Below are positions 12,401 to 24,563 of a stretch of 64,000 bases of DNA, one piece after another. Location: NCBI RefSeq assembly GCF_023343835.1, contig NC_064438.1:15047077-15111076 (forward strand), in the 5' to 3' direction. The DNA is from Lagopus muta. Lineage: Eukaryota > Chordata > Aves > Galliformes > Phasianidae. Position 1 is the first letter of the stretch. Each line of letters begins with the position of its first letter. Both the position numbers and the translations under genes were made by a program. Below the pieces are notes generated by a model. The model was not told where the DNA came from, searched no databases, and saw only the letters and a list, made by a program, of their open reading frames with translations.

Positions 12401-15400
12401 ATGGGCTTTAGCTCATTAGGCACTTCATCATGGCAGCAATGAGAGCTTCTCCAAACTGGAACTTTCAAGTCTGGATGGCGCTCCATTAAACTACAATTCA
12501 GAGCTTCTGAGCTCCACAACCATCACAGTCTGTTTTACAGTACAGCCATGTCTTGTTATTTTCTCAGCAAACCACATTAAATAAGAGCTAACTACTTGCA
12601 TTATCTTAGCTAAGTGCTTAGTTGAGCTTTCAGTCTTGGTTTTCTTATCTCCAGGGTCTGTGTAAGACAAGCACAGAAAGCCTTTTTCCTGTAACTATTC
12701 CCTATATGTTACAAAGCAATCCACCTGATTAAGCTTCTAGAAAAGCCCATATATCTACCAGCAAGTTGTCAGGTTATTTTCACTTTTCTTAAAAGGTCAG
12801 TTTTCTCCACCAGGACCTCTGTAGGCCAAGTACACGGCCTGAAACAAGAAGGTGCCCTGAAAAAAAAATATCCAAATGCCCTGGTGAGCTAACACAAGTC
12901 ATTTTCCCGCACTTGGGCTTTAAAAAAATCACTTGAAATGTTTTTTCTTCATGTGTCTTGCACTGGTATCATTTTGAAAAAAGTCAGCACACATATTCAG
13001 CACACACAACAAACAAAAAGTAGCTCTGCAGACTTGAGAAGCCAGCCTAGTTTAAGCAGACTTTTTAATAAAAAAAAAATCACACAGAAAGTCATTTTTA
13101 ATTCAAAGTTACATGTGTCATACAAGCATTTAACATAGAGATTAAGAAGTTTATCAGATAAGCAGATAACTCAGGTGCCAGAAACATGCTTAGCTGACAT
13201 AGGAGTGACAACTTTTAACTGTTCAATACAGACAGGCAATATTAGCTGTTATTCACTTGCACTCAGCTATAGTTGTAAGAACCAAAACTTGCTGTCAAAG
13301 ATCATTTTTGAAGCACTGCAATGGACTTGTAAAAATGGATAGGCATGACTCCCAGATTAGTGATTCAATATACTTGTAAGAGAATGATATGTTGTTTAGA
13401 GCCACAGACACTGTAGGTACAAATGCCCCAAAAAATAAAAGTTGATGCATGACTAAGCTTTTCTAAAAAGAAAAGCTCAAAATTCATGTAAGGATTCCTT
13501 AAAAGACTTATGTTGTTACCTTGGAAACATGCTCTGCATCCACCTAAGCACAGTTAGCACATATATCTACATTTTCGATATTCAGCAACAAATATGATGC
13601 AAATTCCCTATCCATGGAAAGTCTTTCTGAAAGAGTCTTACACTGTAATCTGAAGGGGCTGAAGTCAAATTAAACCTTCAGTCATACATGGCAGTATTAC
13701 AAAAGAGATAAATGAGTCAAACGAAGCCAAAATTGTTCTGGTGAGGGGTCTGGAGCACAAGTTTTATGAGGAGTGGCTGAAAGAGCTGGGATTGTTCAGT
13801 CTGGAGAAGAGGAGGCTCAGGGGAGACCTCATTGCTCTCTATAACTACCTGAAGGGAGGTTGTAGTGAGCTGGGGGGTCGGCCTCTTCTCTCATGTATCT
13901 AGTGACAGGACTGGAGGGAATGGCTTCAAGCTGCACTAGAAGAGATTCAGGCTGGATGTTAGGAAATACCAGTTCTCTAGAAGAGTGGTCAGGCACTAGA
14001 ACGGGCTGCCCAGGAAGGTGGTGGAGTCACCGACCCTGGGGGTGTTCAAGGAGTGTTTGGATTTTGTGTCGAGGGACATGGTTTAGTGACAACTATTGGT
14101 GACAGGCAGATGGATGGACTGGGTGATCCTGTGGGTCTTTTTCAACCTTGGTGATTCTGTAACTCTATGAAAATTAAGACCAAAATTGACACTGCCAGCA
14201 GGTATTTTTCACATCAGTACAACTATCAGCTGCACTTGGTGTCTAGCTTCCCTCCTATCCAGAACAGGAACATGTTCTTAATTCATGTCACAAGATCTTG
14301 TTTAACTGAGTAGTTGTTTCTTTTTGTTCTTGACAAGTATCTACTCTGAAATGGGAAAGATGGAACTCAAGCCAATACCACAGTGCTTGTAAAGCACAAA
14401 GTTTCCAGACCACGCTTTTAAATATATTTGGGAATCTTAGATACAACAGCCCATGGTTAACTGGCAACACTTAAGTCTCCCTTAACAGGAAATATTCAGG
14501 CGCCATTGGACAGCTACCACAGATCACCTATTTGTGGGATCTATCAGCTCTTTCACAACTGTTTAGATTTAGAAGATGCGTTACCTTCTTCATTATTAAA
14601 ATGAGAAAGACACAAAGGTAATTACAGCCTACAAATAGCTGTCTGGACAGAGACAAAACAATCCAGAACCATCTTTGTATGCTTAAATAGATAAAGGGTT
14701 AACACCTTATTTGTTCCACAAATTAGTTACATCTTTGCTACTCTTGTAGACACTGTGAGCATGGCTTGTTATTCAAACTGAACAGAGATAGTTGTTACAT
14801 CCATTCCTGTGCTGCTTACAAAATGGAAAGTCTGTGGGGAAATCAGCAGTTAATTTGTTCTATCCTTCCACATCCAATCTTGCCATTCCAAGTCCTTAAG
14901 CGTAGGGCAGGTACCCCAGAGCTTGACTGTTGTCTTATTTTCAGAGAAATTCAGAAGAAGGGAATATGAGAGGAAAGTGTTAAGCAATTGCAAGACATAA
15001 GAGATACTTGAAGAATAAAAATCCTAGTGCTTCTAGCTAAAGAGGTTAAAGAAGTTATCCCAAAACAACAGCTACAAGGGTGACAGTCATAATTCTATGA
15101 CAAGGTGAAACTACGCTACGCATGCAGCTGGCATACAATATTAGCGTACTTGTAGATATTCAGGAAACATCTGGTTCAACCAGCCAAAGCTCAAGAGCAC
15201 TGAGATCATCTTGAACTGATGAACGTGTTCCGTATGTGCAGAAGGCAGCTTATAGAAGATACCAAAGGACTTGCAACTCAGTTCAGAAGAAAATGTCAAC
15301 AAAACCTCTGCTGTTAAGAAGACCCAGGACCTTGAATTTTACATACAAGGTTCCTGTTTACTGTACTGACTGACTGTAAGTCCAAAACACCTGAATTCAG

Positions 15401-16554
15401 TCAAATGAAACTGCACATTTAGGAGGAGTCATGTCATTGGTTGAATTTGCTCTGCAGCCTTTTCTGTTACTCCTGGAATAATTCCAAAGTCATCAACACA
15501 AAGCCCTCTGAAGCTGGAGCCTTCTCCGAGCCAGTTTGTGGTTACCCCAATACAAACCCAGTCAGAGCACCATAACTTACACTCAGCAGTCTCCAAATCC
15601 ACTTTCATCTTTTAAAGATGCAACCTCGGTGCCAATCTTTTTAGAATAGCCTCGAGTAGCCCAGAAACATGCAGGTGGACAAAACATATAGCCGTTTCAT
15701 CACGCCAACCACAACGACCTTAGCCCTTCCCCGGGGAATTCTTGCCACATTGCACACTTAGATCTCTAACTCAGATTAATATTAACCTGCTCTCACCTGC
15801 CATTCCCACGGCAGGGGAGGGTGCCAGGTACCACCCAGCCTTCACACCCCCCTTTCAAGCAGCAGCCTCCTCCTCCTCCTCTCCCTACAGAGCCCTACGC
15901 GAGGACGTCGCATCCCCATCCCTTAGGAGGCAGCCCTCTTCATCCCTTTTCATTGAGCAGATCCCAAGAGCCGCCTTCCGCGTCAAACTAGGACTTTAAA
16001 TGCGGCTTAAGCCAAGCGTAAACACAACCAGCAAAGGCCCGGCCCGGTGCGGCCCTGCAGAGGCCTGCCGCTTTTCCCGCAACGAGCATCGGCAGCCGCT
16101 GGCAGCTCCGGCAGACCCGCGCTGCCCCCCGCGGCCCCCCACGAGCCCACCCAACCCGGCATCGCTCCAACGACGGGCATCGGCCCCCCTCTCGCTCTCC
16201 CCCGACAAACGGAGCCGTGGGGGAGAAGGAAGCGCCGACGCACCGCCAGACACGCCAACAACGCCCGCTCCCGCATCGCAAAGCCTCCCGTCCCGGCGCC
16301 CCCTCCCACCCCCCCGCATCTCCCGCCGCCCCCCGGGGCGCGTCGCCATTTCGTGAGGAGCGCGCTGCGAGCGGCTCGCTGCGACGGAGGGGGAAGGGAA
16401 GGGGAGGGGAGGAGAGGGGAGAGAAGGGCGCCGGGGAGGTGACCGGGGAGACGGATGAGGGGCGGACGCCCCGACCCGAAGCACAACGGCCCACGGCAGC
16501 CGCCGGCCCGGCCCCGTCCAGCCCAGGCCCTGCCGCGCCTCGGCCGCCACTCAC
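3454..16554 (-). other. AP2A2: AP2A2 intron 1
   Basis: A 13.1-kb first intron, bounded by the exon 1 donor and the exon 2 acceptor. It contains a CR1 3' end at 13735-14170, a T-run near 11205, and the 3' half of the promoter CpG island (about 15.85-16.55 kb) with a G-rich homopurine tract at 16387-16430. Two unexplained minus-strand open frames (4368-4865 and 6962-7369) match no family I know. No other gene is evident. Confidence 0.85.
13735..14170 (+). mobile_element. CR1 LINE 3' end with ORF2 tail
   Basis: It contains the ORF2 tail (GLEH..., [19 protein letters not shown] in one frame) with several frameshifts, then the CR1 3' UTR ending GTGATTCTGTAACTCTATGA. Its octamers are degenerate. 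It lies antisense within AP2A2 intron 1. Confidence 0.9.
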
Positions 16555-16950
16555 AGTTCCGGATATCGGAGATGAAGACGGCCAGGCCTCGCATCCCATC
16601 GCCCTTCGACACCGCCGGCATCGTGGCGCGCGATCAGGGCCGCCCAGCGACACGCCGAACCACCGCAACTACCGCCGCCGCCACCGCCCGCTCTCCCCGC
16701 GGGGCTCCTCAGGCCGCTGCAGCCGCCGCCTCTGCAGCACGCATGCGCCGGGGTGGCTCCCGCGCCCCCGCGGGCGGCGGCCGGCGAGGCTGTGGCGCCC
16801 CCTGCCGAGCGGAGGCAGCGCCGCAGCGGCCCTGTTCTCCGCAGCCCCTCGGCCGCGGAGGCCCCGGTCATCCTCCCGTCCGCCGGGCTGTAATGCCCCT
16901 TCATGTCCTGGGGCATTACGTGTTTCTGCTGGAGGCCACAACCAAGCAGA
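15850..16950. promoter_or_regulatory. AP2A2: CpG island over the AP2A2 start
   Basis: GC content rises sharply against the AT-rich surroundings, with dense CpG from about 15.85 to 16.95 kb. The island covers the AP2A2 start codon and exon 1. It has no clear TATA box, as expected for a housekeeping promoter. A near-match to the NRF1 palindrome (CACGCATGCGCC) lies at about 16738-16749, roughly 120 bases upstream of the AP2A2 start. Long overlapping open frames on both strands are a by-product of GC richness. Transcription start sites are inferred, not seen. Confidence 0.85.
16555..16621 (-). CDS. AP2A2: AP-2 complex subunit alpha, coding exon 1
   Basis: This exon encodes the first 22 residues of alpha-adaptin, beginning [12 protein letters not shown], plus the first base of Cys23. 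Alpha-adaptin is a large subunit of the AP-2 clathrin adaptor, which selects cargo at the plasma membrane. Visible residues include Arg11, reported to contact phosphoinositide, and Arg21, reported to help bind acidic dileucine cargo signals. The start codon has A at -3 and lies inside a CpG island. The exon ends AACT followed by a consensus donor GTGAGT (16554-16549), phase 1, and joins exactly to the exon at 3453. The N-terminus is the same in AP2A1 as far as I know, so choosing AP2A2 rests on the divergent CHID1 neighbour. The 5' UTR probably extends upstream into the island; its end cannot be set from sequence. Confidence 0.93.
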
Positions 16951-19900
16951 GCAACGCAGTCCCACCCACACCTCCTCTCGGGATGGAAAACATTTCAAGG
17001 TTAAACTTCCTTAAATGAGCCAGAGAGGTTGGACTGCAAGGAGCATTTAATCTCATCAGCTGGAAATAGATTCAGAGGGTGTCAAAACTGATCTAGTCTG
17101 CCTAAACAACAGTGTGTTGAGAGGTTCAGACATAATACTAGAGGTTAGCATACTTAATGGATTATAATGACCTCTAAAAGCATTAAGAAATACTGGAGAT
17201 CACTCATTTAATGTTTTCCTTGCATCCTTCAAGCTGTTTATTTTCATCTGTGCCTTCATTTTTTCCTTTTCCTTCTGTTTTCATTTATTTATTTTTGCCT
17301 GAATTGAGACCAGTAACTAGACTTTAGCTGCAGTCTATCTTCCTGAAAGGCATACAGCCTTTCTGACACCACCAATTTCACTGTTTCCCTGGGTAGTTTG
17401 TTGCTGTGGTTTCATGTTCTGTATTTAAAGCCTACATCCTAAATTTGTAGAGCTTCAGTGCCTCCAAATAATGATACGCTTTAACCTCATATAGAAAGAC
17501 TCACAATGTTTTCTGGTAATCGCTATGTATATTGCTTAGGTAATCTCTCTCAAGGATATTTTCTGCATGTTTTCAGGATACATTTTTACACCCGTGTTTT
17601 TTCATTGTTATCCATTCCAAGGAGAAGATTGCAATACCTGGTAGTAGCCAGCGTATCCATTTTTTTTCCTGGGTGTGGTAGATCTAGAACACTAACAGCA
17701 CTTGTACACAGTCTTGATACAGATTATCTGCATATGGAGGCTCACACGAAGAAAAATGTCTTATTTCATAACTTTACAATCAGATTTTGAGGTGTAACAA
17801 CAATCTACTTTTGAAATAGAAAACATGATTTCACTAAATATTTTTCTCAAACAAGCAAACAAACATATTCATGTTTGAGTTAGCCAAAATAAGAAGTTGA
17901 ACTAATGTCTTCTCTTTTAAAAGCAGAGTGACACCTAAAGGACAAGTGCATCAGTCTTTTGTGGCTGCATTCTAGTCACTGCAGCTGCAAGTTGTGCAGG
18001 CATGCTTAAAACCACCTTTACATACTTCTAGCTGAATAGATACAATAGTGCCAGGTGTAAACTCTGCTTGAAAAGGGGAGTAAACACACAAATCACTCCT
18101 TTGGGGCTCTTCAGTATTTAATTATTTCATTTCTAACTTCCTCAATGCACACTATGCATTATGCAGTTATTTTACATTCACCTCCTCCTACTGTCTTTTG
18201 ACATCTACCATGCATTTTCTTACATCCTATCTTCTTTTTGCCTCAACAAAGACTTGTGCAATTACAGTGAATGTGTTGGCATGTGTGCCTCTACTTCCTC
18301 TAAATCAAGAGCTCGCTAGCCAATTACAGAGGGTAGAGAGAAGATACTCATTTTAGGTGAACAAATAGCCAGCTAAAAGAGAGAGAGAGCCTGTAGTGAT
18401 CTTTGGATGTATATCCTGACAGAAAGAAATTCTGTAATGTGAACCCAGGGATTATTGGAGAGCAGGGTACACACTAGATATAATTCCTTACAAAACACAC
18501 TAGCTGATATATCAGGAAAGTGTTCCACTTTGAGTTTAATGTCTACAAAATACCCGTCTGTGACAAATCAGACTTCATCTGTTCCATACATCTCAAGATA
18601 CCATGATTTCTAAAGAGATTTCAATTACTGTAAATCAGCACTAAGGTGGCAATAGTCTCAAGATAATTCTTACTATGCAAAATGTTTTGCAGCACAATTG
18701 TTTGCCCAATAAATCCATGATGTTTATCTCTTCCTTATGCCACCCATGAATCGCTATAATCTTCAGAATTTCAACACAATTTAGTATAAAGACTTTGAAA
18801 AATTAGTCTGGTCTTTATAAAATGAACATGATTAAACTGTCTGTTTTCACTTGGTGAGTATTTGTTTGTAGGAAGTATAGTTTCCACCACAGTTCTTCTC
18901 TGCCTAAAACACAGAGCTGAGTGGTAGTTTACAGACAGAGTTTAACTCTTACTTTGGAGTTTTAAGTGCCATGCAGTTTCAATTCCTATTTGGTTTCTAA
19001 AGCCAAAATGTGATTGATTTTTGAGTGTGATTACATATCATTATGAGGAATTTCATCACCAGAAATCATCCAACAGCCAGCAGGATTTACTGTCCATGCT
19101 GTGTTTAGTACTGCCACATCTATTCTGCCACCTACAGCTACTCTTCAGCCCTACACTGAGTGTCTGCCAAAATCAGACTCTAGAATAATTTGGACAGCAT
19201 TGTGCTTAGGGTATGAAGTCACACACTGTGGGATAGATCTCTGTTTTGCCAGCTCTTTCTACGTCTGTAATGAATTTCTACACAGAAGGAAATTTTTGTT
19301 ATTTTTGACAGATTTGTCCCTCACTTGATCAGTTACTTCTTTCTTCTCTTCCTCATGGTCATTCTAACTATACTGTTATATCTAACTATACTAACTATAT
19401 AGCAAAAACAGCTAATGAGAAAAAAGAATTTGTGGTTCCTATACCACAAATAGTATTGAGTATTAAGTGTACTCAATCTTGTTAATCTACCTGGCACCTA
19501 AAGTTCATTATCTATTGATAGAGGGCACAGGTTTATCAGTAATGCCTTCTATCATGTCAGAATATCAGATATGTTGCTTTTAAGATTAAGAAACACAAAG
19601 CTACGATAACACCACTATTGTGAAATCTATCTAAATTTTCAGGTATGGATTTCTCTAAATCTCTTCCATGCAGTGAGCAACTCATGACTAAAAGAGTATT
19701 GCACTCTACCATGGATATACAAAAGTGTAGAATAGAATAGTTAAGCTTAAAATAAACTCAAAGAGAGTGGACAAGACAAAATAAGAGTGAATTAAGGGTC
19801 TCCAAGTAAGCCGACCTTGCCCCCTGCTTGCTGCCAGAGTGCTGACAGCCACCTGAGTGACTGTGCATTGCAATAAATTCTATATTAGTCCTTCTAGCTC

Positions 19901-20869
19901 ATAGGAAGTTTTTTCCCTGACTGTTTGTCTTAGTCATCTTTCCCTTAAGCTGCAGGCTCCCAAATGAAGCTATGGGCTTCATTTCTTGCTGAGAAATCAT
20001 TTTTGCTTCCAAACCTTTCTTCACTGAGTATGCAGAGTTACTCCCCAGGAAAGGAACATGTTTCTGTTCTCCCCCAGGTGATTGCCATTGCTCTTTTAAA
20101 GGAATAGTATTGTACAGAAAAACACAGAATTTAAACAAAGATCCCCTTATCATTTGGATTTACTTAGCAGCATATCAGTCTTTCAAGGAGAATCCCCAGT
20201 ACCTGGCAGCGTACCCTTATATCTATGAGTTAAAAAGACCTGTGATTCCTGTACAGGCAGCTGCAGGCTCCCTCAGGGGCAGTACGCACAGTGCCAGCTA
20301 CCTGCAGCAAACCTTTGGTTCAGTCCCACTGAGGGTACAAGAGAGTCAACAGGATAGCATAATAGGAACACAATACAGGAAATGACAGATTGCATTACAG
20401 AGTAGCTGGAAATAAACCAAATTTTTCATACCCCTGCCTTATCTCTGTCTTTCCTGCTATTGAGAAATGTATCCTGGAAATATCTAACACTTGGGAGAGA
20501 TGAACAGCATTCTACAAAGCAATAGAAAGTTCAGTACCCAAGCACACAAGTGAACATTGATTCCCCTTTTGAAATCCTCACAATTTGTGTCTGTGTGACT
20601 CAGGGCACAGGGGAAAGCACACATACTCAGCGCTGTATCCGCTTCACTGACTCGAGTTCAGAGGAAAAACACTTCTGTTTTTCGATTCAGTGCTGAATTA
20701 TGGTTAGATCTTGGATTACACAAGAGGGAAAGAAAGCAAAGGGTAGATGAGGAAATCTTCCAATTCCGCTTCTGGGAAGCAGCACCTAGTGTGAACTGTG
20801 GCAAAAAGTAGGTCTAAAAGGCTTTTGTTGGAAAGGGTGGACCTAAACTCTCTAGGTGAGCAGCCGGGC
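16951..20869. other. Intergenic spacer between AP2A2 and CHID1 promoters
   Basis: About 3.9 kb of AT-rich sequence between the two CpG islands. I see no exon with adjoining splice sites, no conserved RNA gene and no clear CR1 copy. A short degenerate CTAACTATA repeat lies near 19364-19402. Open frames such as 17506-17790 and 19101-19328 are short and unlike known proteins. Confidence 0.6.
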
Positions 20870-21290
20870 AACCTCCACCCGGCACAGCAGGAGGCACACG
20901 ACGAAGTACGGAGCGCCCAGCTGAAGACGGAGCTGCCGCCATGATGGCGCGACCCGCTCTCAGCCGCCGCCTCGGCGCCTCCCATCAGGCGCAGGGGCGG
21001 CACCGCCCGCCTCCATTTCCGAGGCGGCGGCGGGCGGTAGGTGGTGGCCGCGGGCCGGCGCTGCCTGGAGGCGGCAGCGGCGCTCTCGGGGGAGGGAAGG
21101 AGGCGGGCGGTGGTGCGGCGTCCCGTCCGTTTAGGGTATATCGGCCTGCCCCGCGGCTGGGATGCGGTGATATGGATGGCAGAAGCACCCTGGCGGCCCT
21201 GCGGGGGCTGGCCCGGGATAGGTAGGCCGCGGGGCACGCTCAGACCGAGCCCGCAGGGTTATACTGGCCTGCAGGCGGGCTCTGGCGGAA
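20870..21290. promoter_or_regulatory. CHID1: CpG island, probable CHID1 promoter
   Basis: A compact GC- and CpG-rich block stands alone about 3.2 kb upstream of the first coding exon of CHID1. On the minus strand it carries an ATGGCGGC core near 20933-20946, resembling a YY1 site of TATA-less promoters. Its position and the acceptor-bordered 5' UTR in the first coding exon imply a non-coding exon starting here. The assignment to CHID1, rather than an unannotated transcript, is inference from position. Confidence 0.7.
20880..21221 (+). other. CHID1: Candidate non-coding first exon of CHID1
   Basis: A leader exon must exist because the first coding exon begins at a TTTGCAG acceptor 56 bases before the start codon. 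The best donor I see in the island is GATAG followed by GTAGGC (GT at 21222-21223). The 5' end is unknown and is set only to the approximate start of the GC-rich block. Other donors in the island, for example near 21036, are possible. Confidence 0.4.
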
Positions 21291-21582
21291 AAGAGAAAGC
21301 GTTGGTATCTCCAGAGTACAGGAGGCAATTTTTAGTGTTAAAACAGAGCAGCTTAGAAGGGCAGGGGAATGCTTTTTAACACAGCTTAGGAAACAGGCTT
21401 ATTTTCGCCCCTGAATTTAGCTTATGTTGGCTTTGCTTCTGTTCACTGTTTCCTACCCCCCTGCAGCTCAGCAGTTTGTAGCATGGGCTTTGCTAAACCA
21501 GTTGCATATCAGAGCATTTACTCCAATAGCAGTTAGAACCTGCTTCCTCTTTCAGAAGTGTCATATAAGCATTCACTCTGAT

Positions 21583-21735
21583 TTCACAGAACCCTTAGAT
21601 TTTGAAGGGACCATTAAAGGCCATCTAGTCCAGCTCCCCCACAACAAACAGGGACATCCACAGTTAGATCACATTGTCCAGGATAGTTTCTAAATAGTTA
21701 CTGTGCAAGTCTCCAAGATTATGGTTTTTGACTGC
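21583..21735 (-). mobile_element. CR1 LINE 3' end, degraded
   Basis: TTCACAGAACCCTTAGATT, then the AAGGGACCATTAAAGGCCA and CATCTAGTCCAGCTCCCCCA blocks, match the reverse complement of a CR1 3' end. The far edge is uncertain. Confidence 0.7.
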
Positions 21736-22289
21736 TTCTTTTGGACAACATAAGTCCACACCAGCTTCTCTATTTCTTTTAAATAGAACAGCATTTAAAA
21801 TATCTGGCTGCGTTACCCAGGGAGACTCACTAAGCAGGGCTTTGGGATACACCAATGCTTCAGACCAGCATGTCAAAAAAAAACATCTCAAATCTTAAAC
21901 CTCAATTTTCCTTGTATGTTGCAATACAAAAGATAAGAAACAAAACTCTTTAGTTTAGTTAATACGAGGATAATAAAATGTTGAAGGGAGGCTTGCTAGA
22001 GAAAAGACTTGATGGGCATCTTGTTTTGAAAAGCTTGCAAAATTTGTGCTTTTAGTTTTCAGATAAACTATTTAAAGCTTGATTTATTCATCTTTTGATA
22101 CTAAAACGACAGTGTGTGCTTGATTTTCGCTGATACTGTTGTATGGCAAAATAAAGCGATGACAGTGCCTTCAAATGAGGTACATGTACGATGGAAGGAT
22201 AGCAGGTAATAAAGGAGGAAATATGACTCACCCCTTCCAATAAGCAGTTACAGTTTCAGGAGAGTGCAGCCTATCCAGACAGATGCTGC

Positions 22290-22395
22290 TCCCTCGGCTG
22301 CCAACCTTTAAATGAGAGTGAGGAGGGGTGGATCCTGGCTCCACCCCTTCTGATCACTCAGGTGCATTGCTTGCACCTGAGCTCCCTGGGTTAGC
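22290..22395 (-). repeat. Unnamed dispersed element, copy A
   Basis: About 100 bases align with 42438-42541 at roughly 80-85% by eye. Shared blocks are CCAACC(C)TTTAAATGAG-like sequence, GGGGTGGATCCTGGCTCCAC, TCACTCAGGTGCATTGC and CACCTGAGCTCCC. Read on the minus strand it has a palindrome CAGGTGCA/TGCACCTG followed by a TTTAAA motif, as in a promoter. The strand is inferred from that layout. Confidence 0.75.
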
Positions 22396-24452
22396 CATGT
22401 CATCTTACTTGCTGTTCAACCATTGGCACAGTGACCTGGCAAGTCCATTGCATTGCTAAAGATGAAGTTAATAAAATAAAGTTCCTACTAAGAGTCAGTA
22501 TAAGAATGTCATTAGCAGAAAATGTTGCTACAGGCTCTGCACTTTCTATAGATCCAGGAATGGATGTTGGCTTACAGTAATTGCCAGATAGATATGATCA
22601 AGGAAATGAACACATTTCAATTTCTAATTGGAGTCCAGTGGTGTTTTTTCAATTTGTGAGCTTCAGCTGTTAAACACTAACTTCTTTCTAGGAATGTGAA
22701 TGCTGTTGCTAATTGCTTCTGAAAGTGAAATCAAACACCTCCAAATCAATATATACCAGCTTCTGGAAGAATCGATATCCTGTCCAAATTGTTAAGATTT
22801 TCTATTGACTGTTCAGGCTCTCAACTGTTCCCATTTGTAATAGTTTATAGATCCTGCTAAGCTTGATGGAACAGAGTAGATGCTATCAAGAGCAGCTTCC
22901 TTTGTCTAATCTTTTTGGATGTTGGAAACAAGAGTACTTGTGACCTTGGAGGCAAAGAAGAAGAGCAACAAGAAGAGCTTAGCTACTAATAACAGTGAAA
23001 TGTCAAGTGGTATACTCATTTAACTCTTGCCTTGCCCTCTGGATCCAAGAGACATTAGAGGACTTGCTGCTTTTACTTTTGCGTTCTTTTTAAGATTTGA
23101 TTCAAGTCTTCAAGTAATTTTCTACACAAGGGCTTTGAAGATGTCTGTTCTTTGGTGCTAGTGACACTATACTTTTTTAAGCACTTTTTCTGCCATCACT
23201 CTCCTGCTTTGTTGGCTAGCCACATTCTTGCCTCTGTCTTAGTGCACGATGCCCAACTCCTGCAAGATCTCTTTCTCGGCTTTTCAGCAACTCACTGCTA
23301 AACCAACCGTGTCCAGATACGTGTTATTAATCTCATCTCAGCATTATTAGGATTGACCTCATATGGCTACCAACAGAACAAGTCTTGCAAATATAGCTTG
23401 AAGAAATTATTTAGTAAGTCTTCAGAGTGAGTGGCAGAAAAGTTAGTTCTTTGAGTCACACAGAAAAATTTGTTTTGTTTTAATTTAGAGCAAGGGGTTA
23501 CGTTTGACAAAACTTCAGACAGTTATGGGAAAGTTAACATTTGTCCTTCCCCATTAGGATCTCAGTATTGTGAGAAGCAGCCAGATACATGTCTTGAGCA
23601 ACTGATTTATTATACACTAAAGAAAATCCCATTGTGATCCTAGGACATCTAGAATTAGCAGCACATTACTTCCCTCAATTTCCTCTGCTCCACTTCCACT
23701 AATGACGAGTATTCTCTTTCTTTTTTCATCTTACCCACTTGTTGGATCTGGAAAACCAGTGAAACTCATGAATGGGGAAGGGCTAAAAAACAGTCTCTGT
23801 CTATCTTTGAATTTTTGTGGTAAAATCTTCCTCATGACAGAACTAAGTTGTGACAGATAAATAGCACTGAACTGAACTGTTCTCTATTAATTCTCAATAT
23901 ATATATTTGGAGCAAACTATCGAAGTTTTTTCAGTTCTCTTTGTATCACCAACTTGGTGAATTCATTAAAGTTCTTGCTTGTTGTGATAAAGGTACATAG
24001 ATAAAAGCACTTGGCTATATTTTTTTCCGTTCCTTATTTAATCTATGTCTTGTTAATTGAATTAGGCGTGATCAGTGGTATGTCTTATGTGCTATAGAAA
24101 AGGCAAGGCTGTGCTATTCTGGGCAGCAGGCATTGATCACAATTTCAGCTGCAAAACCTTGTATTTCTTTAGGAATTCTTTAAAAGAAAAGCTGCAAGGA
24201 TCCCACCAGCTTTCCCTGGTGTACATCTAAGAATCTCTTAAAGTACTCTGCTGTATTGCTGCCAGCCTAAGGTATTATTAAACAGAGCTGCATTAATAAG
24301 TCTTAATCTATAGAGCAGAAGATGAGACGAAGAATTGATGTTTCTTAGACAAGAAAACTGGATTTCTCTTAAACAGTTATGTTCTTCTGTTTGCAGAGAC
24401 TTGAACCCTTATATTTCTGGGACAAGAAAAACTTGATACTGGGAGAAACACT

Positions 24453-24563
24453 ATGAGATTTCTCTGTGTTTCACTTTCTTTAACCGTGATTTGCTGGCTA
24501 GCTGAAGGCACCTTGTCGAAAACAGACGCGAAGAAACCTGCTACAAAAAAACTGGAAGAAAAG
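24453..24563 (+). CDS. CHID1: CHID1 coding exon 1 (signal peptide)
   Basis: The exon runs from an acceptor at 24395-24396 and includes 56 bases of 5' UTR (24397-24452); 37 codons follow from ATG at 24453. The product is chitinase-domain-containing protein 1 (stabilin-1-interacting chitinase-like protein), a secreted and lysosomal GH18-family lectin. Residues 1 to about 20 form a signal peptide: a short basic start MRF, a hydrophobic core LCVSLSLTVICWLA, then EG. Next comes the lysine-rich TLSKTDAKKPATKKLEEK, equivalent to the human TLSKSDAKK region. The exon ends in phase 0 at a GTAAGC donor. Confidence 0.95.

Larger units (their letters stand above)
21222..24396 (+). other. CHID1: CHID1 intron 1 (if the leader exon is correct)
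   Basis: About 3.2 kb between the CpG island and the first coding exon. It contains a degraded minus-strand CR1 3' end (about 21583-21735) and copy A of an unnamed dispersed element (about 22290-22395). The rest shows no recognisable feature. Confidence 0.5.

Noticed and set aside
15988..17018. Several long open frames on both strands in the AP2A2 CpG island (up to 265 codons)
   Set aside because: High GC lowers stop-codon frequency. Composition is proline/arginine/glycine-rich and low in complexity; only the first 22 codons from 16621 on the minus strand match a real protein.
20716..21237. 173-codon minus-strand open frame across the second CpG island
   Set aside because: Same GC effect and no recognisable domain. 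The plus-strand frame is kept only as a possible upstream ORF because it links in frame to a splice junction.
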